Shown here in pieces: positions 39,297-47,087 of a DNA stretch of 64,000 nucleotides (its first letter is position 1; each line of letters starts with the position of its first letter). The notes below the pieces were generated by a model. That model was not told the DNA's origin and did not search any database. It saw only the letters and a list, made by a program, of their open reading frames with translations. Location: positions 186,001-250,000 of the forward strand of contig NZ_QCYM01000004.1 of the NCBI RefSeq assembly GCF_003075075.1. Reading direction: 5' to 3'. Source of the stretch: Labrenzia sp. 011. GTDB lineage: Bacteria; Pseudomonadota; Alphaproteobacteria; Rhizobiales; Stappiaceae. Position numbers and translations under genes: made by a program.

Positions 39297-40733
39297 TCAG
39301 ATGCCGCCCTGTCCGTCACTGCCGACAAAGGCAATCCGCAACATGTTGGTTGACCCGGGTGTGCCGAAGGGCACGCCCGCAGTGACGATGATCCGCTGGC
39401 CGGGCTTGGCGTATTCTTCCGAATAGGAAATCCGGCAGGCGCGGTCGATCATGTCGTCCTCGTTGGCCGCATCCTCGCTGACCACGCAATGGAGACCCCA
39501 GGCGAGCGAAAGCCGCCGTGCGGTTGCCAGAACGGGAGAGAGCACGATCACGGGGCAGGCGGGCCGCTCGCGCGCGGCACGCAGGCCGGTGGCGCCCGAC
39601 GTGGTGTAGCAGACGACGGCAGCCAGATTGAGCGTTTCGGCAATCTGCCGGGCGGCTGCGGAAATCGCATCCGCCCCGGTGGCTTCCGGCTCGGTCCGCT
39701 GCGCATAGATGATATTCTGGTAGTTCGGGTCCCGTTCCACCTCATGGGCGATCTTGTCCATCGTGGAAACGGCCTCGACGGGAAAGCTGCCGGCAGCCGA
39801 TTCGGCAGACAGCATCACCGCGTCAGCTCCCTCGAACACGGCGGTCGCCACATCGGAGACCTCCGCGCGGGTGGGGACCGGCGAGGTGATCATGGATTCG
39901 AGCATCTGGGTGGCCACCACGACGGGCTTGCCGGCCCGGCGGCAGGCGCGAGTGATGCGCTTCTGCAGGCCGGGGACCTGTTCCAGGGGCATTTCCACAC
40001 CGAGGTCGCCGCGGGCCACCATGATGGCGTCGGAGAGCTCGATGATTTCATCGAGGCGGCCGATGGCCTGGGGCTTTTCGATCTTGGCGAGAACGCCGGC
40101 GCGACCGCGGGTGATCTTGCGCACTTCGGCGAGATCGTCCGGACGCTGAACGAAGGACAGGGCGACCCAGTCGACATTCTGGTCGAGTGCCGCAATGAGG
40201 TCCCTGTGATCCTTGTCCGTCATGGCGCTGGTGGCGATTTCGGAGTCCGGAACGCTGACGCCCTTGCGGTCGGACAGCTTGCCGCCGACGATCACTTCCG
40301 TGACGGCGGAGGTGGCGCTGGCTTTCACGACCTTGAGCTGTACCTTGCCGTCATCCAGCAACAGCCGGTGCCCCGGTTCGAGAGCCTGGAGGATTTCCGG
40401 ATGGGGAAGGTGAACCCGGTTGACGTCACCGCCGGATTTGTCGGCATCCAGCGTGAAGGATGCGCCGTTCTCGAGCATGACGGGACCGTTGGTAAAGGTT
40501 CCCACCCGCAGTTTCGGACCCTGGAGATCTGCAAGAATGCCGATCGGTCGTCCGACCTTTTCCTCGACAGAACGGATGCGTTCCACAAGCATCTTCAGAC
40601 GATCATGATCTGTATGGCTCATGTTGATACGGAACACATCCGCACCGGAGCGGTACAGTTTTTCAATGATGTCTTCGTCTGAGGAGGAGGGACCGAGAGT
40701 TGCCAGAATTTTTACTCGCCGGTTTCGCCTCAT
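39297..40733 (-). CDS. pyk: Pyruvate kinase
   Basis: This 478-residue enzyme makes pyruvate and ATP from phosphoenolpyruvate. Recognisable blocks are ILATLGPSSSDEDIIEKLYR, VFRINMSHTDHD, the catalytic region IEKPQAIGRLDEIIELSDAI, MVARGDLGVEMPLEQVPGLQ and TQMLESMI. The C-terminal domain ends in GVPFGTPGSTNMLRI, giving full length. The ATG at 40733 overlaps the stop of the upstream DUF1036 gene by four bases (ATGA), so the two are translationally coupled. It is the only pyk in the window. Regulation by phosphosugars or AMP cannot be judged from sequence alone. Confidence 0.97.
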   Translation of the reverse strand: MRRNRRVKILATLGPSSSDEDIIEKLYRSGADVFRINMSHTDHDRLKMLVERIRSVEEKVGRPIGILADLQGPKLRVGTFTNGPVMLENGASFTLDADKSGGDVNRVHLPHPEILQALEPGHRLLLDDGKVQLKVVKASATSAVTEVIVGGKLSDRKGVSVPDSEIATSAMTDKDHRDLIAALDQNVDWVALSFVQRPDDLAEVRKITRGRAGVLAKIEKPQAIGRLDEIIELSDAIMVARGDLGVEMPLEQVPGLQKRITRACRRAGKPVVVATQMLESMITSPVPTRAEVSDVATAVFEGADAVMLSAESAAGSFPVEAVSTMDKIAHEVERDPNYQNIIYAQRTEPEATGADAISAAARQIAETLNLAAVVCYTTSGATGLRAARERPACPVIVLSPVLATARRLSLAWGLHCVVSEDAANEDDMIDRACRISYSEEYAKPGQRIIVTAGVPFGTPGSTNMLRIAFVGSDGQGGI

Positions 40734-41251
40734 CGCCCACCTGTTCCCTGTTGCACGGGTTCGGTCAGCTGAACTGTCCAGCTGCTCTGTTCGCCCGTGT
40801 CGATTTCAAAAAAGCCTGTCCGCTCAAAGCCGCGGGCCACACAGTCTTCAATTCCGCGAATGGTGAATTCCTTTTCCCGGGTGCACATGAACGCCCGGCC
40901 TCCCCATTCTCCGAATTGATCGTAATCAACTGCGTAGATGTAATAGTAGCGTGACACAAGTGCACCCGGTACCAGCGTTTCGCAGGAATTGGAGGAAAGA
41001 TTCCACCATCCCTCGGTGACCCAGTCGGTTTTGTCCTTGTAACCGATGGCCACGCCAACCTGACTGTCGGTCTTGTTACAGAGCCGCAGGTCAGCCTTCG
41101 CTTCGTCGCTGGTTGTCGGGAGAAACAGCATGGAGAGAAGAGCGGCACAGACAGTTTTCAGCGGCGCGCCAACACGTGCCCGAGACCTATCCTGCTTCCG
41201 TTCCCCAAACTCAAACATATGCAGTCGTTCACTTTGCTGCTTTACAGACAT
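40730..41251 (-). CDS. DUF1036 family protein, secreted or membrane-anchored
   Basis: This protein of about 173 residues has a basic N-terminus, one hydrophobic segment (LKTVCAALLSMLFLP) that may be a signal or anchor, and a DUF1036 domain (about residues 60-160; LRLCNKTDSQVGVAIGYKD, GWWNLSSNSCETLVPG, RYYYIYAVDYDQFGEWGG, FMCTREKEFTIRGIEDC). Five cysteines probably form disulfides in the periplasm. The start chosen is ATG 41251; a later ATG at 41218 is possible, and the open frame begins at 41341. It overlaps pyk by four bases. DUF1036 proteins have no known function; the pairing with pyk occurs in other Hyphomicrobiales. Confidence 0.85.
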   Translation of the reverse strand: MSVKQQSERLHMFEFGERKQDRSRARVGAPLKTVCAALLSMLFLPTTSDEAKADLRLCNKTDSQVGVAIGYKDKTDWVTEGWWNLSSNSCETLVPGALVSRYYYIYAVDYDQFGEWGGRAFMCTREKEFTIRGIEDCVARGFERTGFFEIDTGEQSSWTVQLTEPVQQGTGGR

Positions 41252-41626
41252 TCGCTTTTTGCGTTGACGAGGAGTGCTTGTCAACGTCGTTAACAGGATC
41301 AGGAGCGCTTTCGCCCAATCTTGGTACCGGAAACCGCCCACATACTTCTGCCCAAGGGAACGGTCCCCCTCTATGAGGTCAGAAATGGGGCGGGAACATG
41401 ACCGGATCTCCGGTGTTGGAATTTACCCGTCGATAAACCGTGGGAGACGGGAAGGGTCTTGGCAAAACTGCATGTGACTCCAAGGCTAATTCACTGGCCG
41501 GGCGGATTTCAGCCGACGCGAATCATAGGCAGGTTCGGGTCGATCCGGCTTGGTTCCGGGCTCGGTTTGCCGTAAACCTGTGCGGCAGATATTTCGCATC
41601 TCCAGAGACCTTCCACGAAACGTGCA
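41252..41626. other. 375-base gap upstream of DUF1036 and the second amidohydrolase, no gene seen
   Basis: The gap must contain divergent promoters, but no clear sigma-70 pair could be assigned. There are short reading frames only and no RNA-like structure that I could see. Confidence 0.5.
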
Positions 41627-42436
41627 ATGACAGATTCAGCAGCCACGGCCGGCGAGGCCTTTCAGCCGACGGAATATATCGACGGCGACCCCGGGTCAGG
41701 CATCCTGCTCCTGTGCGATCACGCGTGCAACGCGGTCCCGCCGGGCTATGGGAGCCTGGGAGTTCCTCCGGAACAGTTCGAGCGCCATATCGGTTACGAT
41801 ATCGGGGCGCGCGCGGTCACGCTCGAACTGGCCAGGCGGCTCGGCGCACCGGCCTGTCTGACGACCTACTCCCGCCTGCTGATCGATCCGAATCGCGGCG
41901 CTGACGACCCGACCCTGATCATGCGCCTGTCGGACGGCGCCGTGGTTCCCGGCAATGCGGCGGTGGATGCAGCCGAACGCTCCCGCCGGATCGAGGCCTA
42001 CCACCGGCCCTATCACCAGCTGATCGCGCGGACACTCGACACGATGCTGGCCGTGGCTGACCCGCCGGTGATCTTTTCGATCCACAGTTTCACGCCCGTG
42101 TGGCGCGGGGTGCCGCGGCCCTGGCATGTGACGGTCCTGTGGGACAGCGATCCGAGGGCCGTCGAGCCGCTGCTGGCGGGGCTGCGCGCCCAGGAGGGGC
42201 TGGTCGTCGCAGACAACGAGCCTTATGACGGGGCTCTCAAAAACGACACAATGTACCAGCACGCAACGCGCCGGGGATTGGCCCAGGCACTGCTCGAACT
42301 GCGTCAGGACCTTATCGCCGACGCGGCCGGCGCGCTGGAGTGGGCAGACCGGCTGGAACCTGTCCTGAGAGATGTCTCCCGGCTGCCGGAGTGCCGGCAG
42401 ATCCGGCATTTCAAATCGCGCTGCGACGCCGACTGA
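41627..42436 (+). CDS. N-formylglutamate amidohydrolase family protein (second paralogue)
   Basis: This 269-residue protein belongs to the N-formylglutamate amidohydrolase family, with the pattern LLLCDHACNAVPPGYG, HIGYDIGARAVT, YSRLLIDPNRGADDP, FSIHSFTPVWRGV and DNEPYDGALKNDTMYQH. It is shorter than the first paralogue at 36148 and diverges from it strongly, so a different N-acyl amino acid may be the substrate. It starts at ATG 41627. Its stop lies 37 bases before the DUF1244 gene, which suggests one transcript reaching GapR. Confidence 0.87.
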   Translation: MTDSAATAGEAFQPTEYIDGDPGSGILLLCDHACNAVPPGYGSLGVPPEQFERHIGYDIGARAVTLELARRLGAPACLTTYSRLLIDPNRGADDPTLIMRLSDGAVVPGNAAVDAAERSRRIEAYHRPYHQLIARTLDTMLAVADPPVIFSIHSFTPVWRGVPRPWHVTVLWDSDPRAVEPLLAGLRAQEGLVVADNEPYDGALKNDTMYQHATRRGLAQALLELRQDLIADAAGALEWADRLEPVLRDVSRLPECRQIRHFKSRCDAD

Positions 42437-42473
42437 GGGCGGGCAGCCTGTTACGGGAAAGGAATTCGAGGGC

Positions 42474-42770
42474 ATGGACGAACAGACCAGAGTGGAATTG
42501 GAAGCCGCGGTGTTCCGGCGCCTTGTGGAGCACCTGCGCGGCCGCACCGATGTCCAGAACATCGATCTGATGAACCTGGCGGGCTTCTGCCGCAACTGCC
42601 TGTCCAACTGGTATCAGGACGCGGCCGGGGAAAAGGGGATCGAACTGGACAAGGCGGCAGCCCGCGAAGTGGTCTATGGCATGCCCTATGACGAATGGAA
42701 GGCGAAATACCAGTCGGAAGCCTCGGCGGAGCAGCAGGCCGCCTTCGAGAAAAACAAACCGCAGCACTGA
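42474..42770 (+). CDS. DUF1244 family protein
   Basis: This 98-residue protein is a member of DUF1244, small helical proteins of proteobacteria. Conserved features are RLVEHLRGRTDVQNIDLMNL, the cysteine pair in AGFCRNCLSNWYQDAA, and MPYDEWKAKYQ. The Cys-x-x-Cys pair could be a redox or metal site. ATG 42474 has GGGAAAGGA upstream. It lies between an amidohydrolase and gapR. The function is not known in any organism to my knowledge. Confidence 0.92.
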   Translation: MDEQTRVELEAAVFRRLVEHLRGRTDVQNIDLMNLAGFCRNCLSNWYQDAAGEKGIELDKAAAREVVYGMPYDEWKAKYQSEASAEQQAAFEKNKPQH

Positions 42771-42920
42771 TGTCGCCGCGGTTTTGCACCGGTGCTGCTT
42801 GACGGAGTCGCGCAAGTCTGGCACGGCACGGTCGGATTTCAGCGGCTGCCAGGGAATCGTTTCTGGAACCGGCAGCCGGTTTCAACCAACCAAGAAGACG
42901 ACAGAAGGAGAACTGAGTTC

Positions 42921-43187
42921 ATGTCCGATCCGGGTGGAGTGGCAGCCGATCAGCTGCGGGCATTCGTGGAACGCATCGAGCGCCTTGAAGAAGAAAAGAA
43001 AGTCATCTCGGATGACATCAAGGACGTATACGCCGAGGCAAAGGGCAACGGCTACGATGTGAAGATCCTGCGCAAGGTCGTGTCGCTGCGGAAAAAGCAG
43101 CCGCATGAGCGTGAGGAAGAGGAAGCCGTGCTGGATCTTTACATGCATGCACTCGGCATGGCCGGTCAGGCACCGTCCGAAGGCTGA
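42921..43187 (+). CDS. gapR: GapR nucleoid-associated protein (DUF2312)
   Basis: This 88-residue protein is the alphaproteobacterial nucleoid protein GapR, which clamps overtwisted, positively supercoiled DNA ahead of replication and transcription and stimulates type II topoisomerases. It shows the family coiled coil [20 protein letters not shown], followed by [21 protein letters not shown] and [15 protein letters not shown]. The length matches. ATG 42921 is preceded by GAAGGAGAACTGAGTTC. A strong terminator (43222-43250) follows the stop. The protein is essential or near-essential in relatives such as Caulobacter. Confidence 0.93.
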   Translation: MSDPGGVAADQLRAFVERIERLEEEKKVISDDIKDVYAEAKGNGYDVKILRKVVSLRKKQPHEREEEEAVLDLYMHALGMAGQAPSEG

Positions 43188-43221
43188 AACGGCTTATCCG
43201 GTTCCGGTAATGCAGACAAGA

Positions 43222-43250
43222 AGAGCGGCTCAGACGGGCCGCTCTTTTTT
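43222..43250 (+). terminator. Intrinsic terminator of gapR
   Basis: AGAGCGGC (43222-43229) and GCCGCTCT (43238-43245) form a stem around an 8-base loop, followed by Ts to 43250. It lies 34 bases after the gapR stop and 18 bases before the end of the DUF882 gene on the other strand. Confidence 0.88.
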
Positions 43251-43268
43251 CGTTTCCGGCAGGTGCGA

Positions 43269-45122
43269 TCAGCGTGCGAAGCGGACCGGCAGGACAACGA
43301 TGGCGGGGCCTTCGAACCGGTCGGTGCGCAGTCCGGCGTAGGGATCGATCTCGAAGCTCGCAGCAACAAAGCGGTTGCCGGGCATCATGACGTTTTCAAG
43401 CGCGCGCTGGTTGGGATGGCTCAACCCGGCGAAGGTCTGATGGCGCGTGGTGCCGGCGCCTGAGAGCAGCGTCGGCGCGGACTTGTCCGGCAGGCTCGCA
43501 AAACCGGCGAGCGGGTCGATGATCTGGTCACGCGGTATGCGTCCGGACACGGAGGGCAGTTTCCGGCCGTTGGTGGCGGGTGCTGCGGGGCCGGTGCGGC
43601 TCTCGGAGCGCTGCTGTGGCACGCCTGCGGATGGCCGCAGCGCGCTGTTCAGGCTCTGGGGCGCGGCACTCGCGGAGGCATAGGCGAGTGTCGTTTCAGG
43701 ACGTGGGGCCGGCAGCGGGGAGGGGACCGTTCCCGTTGCCGCCGCGATTGCGGCTACCGGATCGGAGGCGGTCGCACCATCGGCAAGGCCGAGGGTTTCA
43801 GCCGCCGTCCTGGCCGCATTGCTCAGGTCGGTCCGGGGTTTTTGAACCGGCGCACGGGCGACCTGAAACCGGGCATCGATTTCGTCGCCGGTCGGGGCTG
43901 GAGCGCCGGAGTCCAGCGCGAAACGCTGGGCGTCGAGCGTATTGGGCGCGGGAGGCGGAGCGGCGGCTACCGGAGCCGGCGGTGTGGGCGCTGCGGCCGC
44001 TGCGGCTGGTGCCACGTCTTCCGGCTTGAGGATCGGCTCGGCGCTGGCGACGACGATCGGCTCCTCGGGCGTTTCCGGTTTTTTCTCCAGTACCTTGCGT
44101 GTCGGGATCGGCGGATTTTCCAGAACCGGAGAGGCTTCCGCGGTCAGGGGCGCGGGCGGCTTGGCGCCGACTGCGCCCGGACGCTGGTTCTGTTCACCAC
44201 GATTGTTGCCGCCAAAGAGGCTGGCGAACAGGTTGCCGCCACCGGCGGGCTTGTCGTTGCTTGTGGCGACCGGGATCGGGGTTCCGGGTTTGGTCAGGCT
44301 CTGGTCCCGGGTGCTGGCGGGACGGGTGCTGGACGCGGGGCGGCTGTTGGAGGCGACGATTGTCGGCCGTGAGGAGCCGCGGCTGCCGGAGCGCGATTCC
44401 GCAAGCGCGAGCTTGTAGCCGCTCAAGGGCTTGCCGTCGGACGGGATGTGCAGGGTCTTGCCGTCCGGGAAGACCTTGGCGAGCTGCGAACGGGTCATGC
44501 GCGGCCAGTGGCGGACCGTGCCGGTATCCATGTGGACGAATGGCGACCCCGAACGCGGATAATAGCCGACGCCGCCCACTTGCTTGCGCAGGCCGGTTGC
44601 CCGCAGCTTGGCGAGATTGACGCCGGGAATGTAGAAGTCCATCGCCTTGCCAAGCGTATGCTGGCTGTTTTTCGCAACACCGGAAGAGCGCTTGCGCAGC
44701 ATGTTGTTGGTTGCCGGAGAGCGGTAACTGGAGACGACGTTGATCGGTTCACGGGCGCCGACGTTCTGGTAGACTTCCCAGACCAGATCCAGAAGTTCCG
44801 GATCCATCTTGATGATTTCGTTGCGCCGCCAGTCGCGCAGGAAGCGGTTGGCCTCGCGCAAACCTTCGGGCAGATAGCGGCCGTTTTTCTTGAAGGTGAT
44901 CGAAACACGCTCTTTGGTATGCGTATTGTACAGCTTCAGGGTACGGGTTTCCGCCTGTGCGGCACCCGTCAGGAAGGCACACACAATTGCCAGCGCGCCG
45001 ACCGCTGTTGCAACATCTTTCAGCCAATCGACGGCGTCGAAATCAAACAACCGTTTACGCAAAATCTGTCTCGCCGTGTTTGATGGCTTCACCCATCCCG
45101 TGCTCCCCAGCAGGTGACCCAT
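43269..45122 (-). CDS. DUF882 (peptidase M15-like) protein with long Pro/Ala-rich tail
   Basis: This 617-residue protein starts at ATG 45122, with an internal signal or anchor segment (about residues 38-57, GALAIVCAFLTGAAQAE). The DUF882 domain (about 60-220) is M15-like, with zinc-ligand motifs in NSQHTLGKAMDFYIPG and FVHMDTGTVRHWPRM. Such proteins (YcbK-like) process or bind peptidoglycan. The remaining 390 residues are Pro, Ala, Ser and Thr rich and probably disordered, with short conserved patches at the very C-terminus. A TTAA-N7-TTAC box lies 16 bases upstream. It is convergent with gapR. Confidence 0.9.
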   Translation of the reverse strand: MGHLLGSTGWVKPSNTARQILRKRLFDFDAVDWLKDVATAVGALAIVCAFLTGAAQAETRTLKLYNTHTKERVSITFKKNGRYLPEGLREANRFLRDWRRNEIIKMDPELLDLVWEVYQNVGAREPINVVSSYRSPATNNMLRKRSSGVAKNSQHTLGKAMDFYIPGVNLAKLRATGLRKQVGGVGYYPRSGSPFVHMDTGTVRHWPRMTRSQLAKVFPDGKTLHIPSDGKPLSGYKLALAESRSGSRGSSRPTIVASNSRPASSTRPASTRDQSLTKPGTPIPVATSNDKPAGGGNLFASLFGGNNRGEQNQRPGAVGAKPPAPLTAEASPVLENPPIPTRKVLEKKPETPEEPIVVASAEPILKPEDVAPAAAAAAPTPPAPVAAAPPPAPNTLDAQRFALDSGAPAPTGDEIDARFQVARAPVQKPRTDLSNAARTAAETLGLADGATASDPVAAIAAATGTVPSPLPAPRPETTLAYASASAAPQSLNSALRPSAGVPQQRSESRTGPAAPATNGRKLPSVSGRIPRDQIIDPLAGFASLPDKSAPTLLSGAGTTRHQTFAGLSHPNQRALENVMMPGNRFVAASFEIDPYAGLRTDRFEGPAIVVLPVRFAR

Positions 45123-45137
45123 GCTAACTGCAGCAGG

Positions 45138-45152
45138 TTAAGAAGTTTTTAC
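45138..45152 (-). promoter_or_regulatory. Candidate CtrA box upstream of the DUF882 gene
   Basis: On the minus strand GTAA-N7-TTAA followed by CC matches the CtrA consensus in seven of eight defined positions. It lies 16 bases upstream of the ATG at 45122. If functional it could block or activate a promoter very close to the gene. This is a motif match only. Confidence 0.35.
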
Positions 45153-45351
45153 CCTAATTTCATTCGCGCAATAATCGTTGCGGAAATACAACGGCGCAAC
45201 AGGAAATTCGAGAAAAGCCTTCCGCAGATCTGCATACCGGCAGAATGCGTCAAAAAATCGTCCGAAGTCCGTCGGTCGGCGAGGGCGATTGGTCAAGGGA
45301 CCTTCGGCAGGAAATCAGCATATCTGCCGGAGGGCGCGGGTTCGGGCGGTC

Positions 45352-46899
45352 TCAGGCGGCCGCGTCCTCCAGACCGTATTCCTTCAGCTTGCGATACAGA
45401 GTCGACCGGCCGATGCCCAGGCGCTTGGCGACTTCCGTCATGCGGCCCGAGTAGTGGGTGATGGCGGTGCGAATCATTTCTTCCTCGATATCGGTCAGTT
45501 TGCGCACATGGCCGTCCTGATCGAGAGTGCGCATGAACCCGAAGGGAGCGGCCTGTTCGAAGCCGGTGCGAGGCGCGGAATGGGCGGCAGGGTCCTGCGG
45601 TCTTGCGCCGGTTTGCGCCGGAGGAGCGGGCGCGGGAGCCGGTGCCGACGCTTCGGCGGGAGCCGCAAGACCGGCGGGAGCGGAGGATGGCGCCGCGGGC
45701 TGATCGACAGCGGCGGCGACCTGCGGAAAATCGTGAACCGTCAGTTGCGGGCCGTCACACAGGACAACGGCCCGGAAAACGGCATTTTCCAGTTGCCGGA
45801 TGTTGCCCGGCCAGTGATAGGCCTGAAGCATGGCAAGGGTGTCCGCGCTCACGCCGGCAACCTGGGGCTTGCGTTCCTCGGCGGCGAATCTGGCCAGGAA
45901 ATGGCGCGTCAGGGCGGGGATATCCTCACGCCGGTCGCGCAGGGGCGGAATCCAGATCGGAAAGACGTTGAGCCGGTAGTAGAGATCCTCCCGGAACGCG
46001 CCGTCCTTGACCTGATCGATCAGGCGGCGGTTCGTCGCGGAAATCAGCCGGAAATCCACCTTGACCGGGCGCCGGGCGCCGATCGGATCGATCTCGCCTT
46101 CCTGGATGGCCCGCAGCAGCTTGACCTGGACTTCCTGCGGCAGTTCGCCGACCTCGTCGAGAAACAGCGTGCCGCCGTGGGCTTCCTGGAACTTGCCGAC
46201 GTGCTTGTCGACGGCACCGGTGAACGCGCCCTTCTCGTGGCCGAAGAGAATCGATTCAACCAGATTTTCCGGAATGGCGCCGCAATTCACCGTCACCAGA
46301 GGCTTGGATTTGCGGTCGCTTGACCCCTGGATGGCGCTGGCGATCATTTCCTTGCCGACACCGCTTTCCCCCTCGATGAGGATGGGAATATTCGAGGCTG
46401 CGGCGCGCTTGCCGAGATTGATCACCCGTTCCATGGCCGGGGAATGGGTGATGATGTCGGCGAAGGTCAGTGTGCCCGACGCCTGCTTGCGGAACCGGGT
46501 GATCTCGTCCTCGAGGGCCGAGGTCTTCAGCAGATTGCGGATCGACACGTTCAGCCGTTCCGGGGCAACGGGCTTGACGGCAAAGTCCTGGGCGCCGGCA
46601 TTCATGACGCTGACGACCGTGTCGATGCCGCCATGAGCCGTCTGGACGATGACCGGCGTGGCGATCCTGTCGCCGCGCAGCCGCTGCAGGACACCGAGGC
46701 CGTCCAGTTCCGGCATGACCATGTCCAGGATGATCAGATCGATTTCGCTGGCTTCCGGTCCGGTCATGATGCGCACGGCTTCCGCGCCGTTTTCCGCAGT
46801 CTTGAACCGGTAGCCGAACTTGACGACCGCTTCCTGAAGCAGTCGCCGCTGGATCGGATCGTCGTCTACAATGAGAATTTTACCGCTGATAGCTTGCAT
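45352..46899 (-). CDS. Sigma-54-dependent response regulator (REC-AAA-Fis)
   Basis: This 515-residue regulator has an N-terminal receiver domain (ILIVDDDPIQRRLLQ; phosphoacceptor Asp in IILDMVMPELDG; VKPVAPERL), a sigma-54 AAA+ domain (Walker A GESGVGKE, GAFTGA loop as GAFTGAVDKH, Walker B TLFLDEVGELP), and a Fis-type helix-turn-helix at the C-terminus (RTAITHYSGRMTEVAKRLGI, followed by STLYRKL). A Pro/Ala-rich linker of about 70 residues separates the last two. The GAFTGA motif is intact, so sigma-54 activation is likely. The start is ATG 46899 (MQAISGK). No histidine kinase gene is adjacent, so its partner must be encoded elsewhere. It is divergent from pepF. Confidence 0.94.
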   Translation of the reverse strand: MQAISGKILIVDDDPIQRRLLQEAVVKFGYRFKTAENGAEAVRIMTGPEASEIDLIILDMVMPELDGLGVLQRLRGDRIATPVIVQTAHGGIDTVVSVMNAGAQDFAVKPVAPERLNVSIRNLLKTSALEDEITRFRKQASGTLTFADIITHSPAMERVINLGKRAAASNIPILIEGESGVGKEMIASAIQGSSDRKSKPLVTVNCGAIPENLVESILFGHEKGAFTGAVDKHVGKFQEAHGGTLFLDEVGELPQEVQVKLLRAIQEGEIDPIGARRPVKVDFRLISATNRRLIDQVKDGAFREDLYYRLNVFPIWIPPLRDRREDIPALTRHFLARFAAEERKPQVAGVSADTLAMLQAYHWPGNIRQLENAVFRAVVLCDGPQLTVHDFPQVAAAVDQPAAPSSAPAGLAAPAEASAPAPAPAPPAQTGARPQDPAAHSAPRTGFEQAAPFGFMRTLDQDGHVRKLTDIEEEMIRTAITHYSGRMTEVAKRLGIGRSTLYRKLKEYGLEDAAA

Positions 46900-47087
46900 T
46901 TGCCGGCCGGACCCGTCCCGATTTGTCTCGTTTCGAACCATTCTGGTCGCAATTGGGTAAACAAATCGTCCAGGGCAAGGCAAAAAAGTTTGGCATTAGC
47001 AATTGCGGGGCCATGCTGGACCGGCCTACTAATTCGGTACCAGACATGCAGAAGCCTCTCGCAGGCGACCGTTTACCGGAGAAAGAA

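Noticed and set aside
46990-47008. Sigma-54 promoter TGGC-TTGC upstream of pepF
   Set aside because: TGGCAT and TTGC are separated by six bases rather than five, which breaks the required GG-GC spacing.
46923-47087. Longer N-terminus for oligoendopeptidase F starting at 46923
   Set aside because: The extra 55 residues have no conserved pattern, and a good ribosome site precedes ATG 47088.
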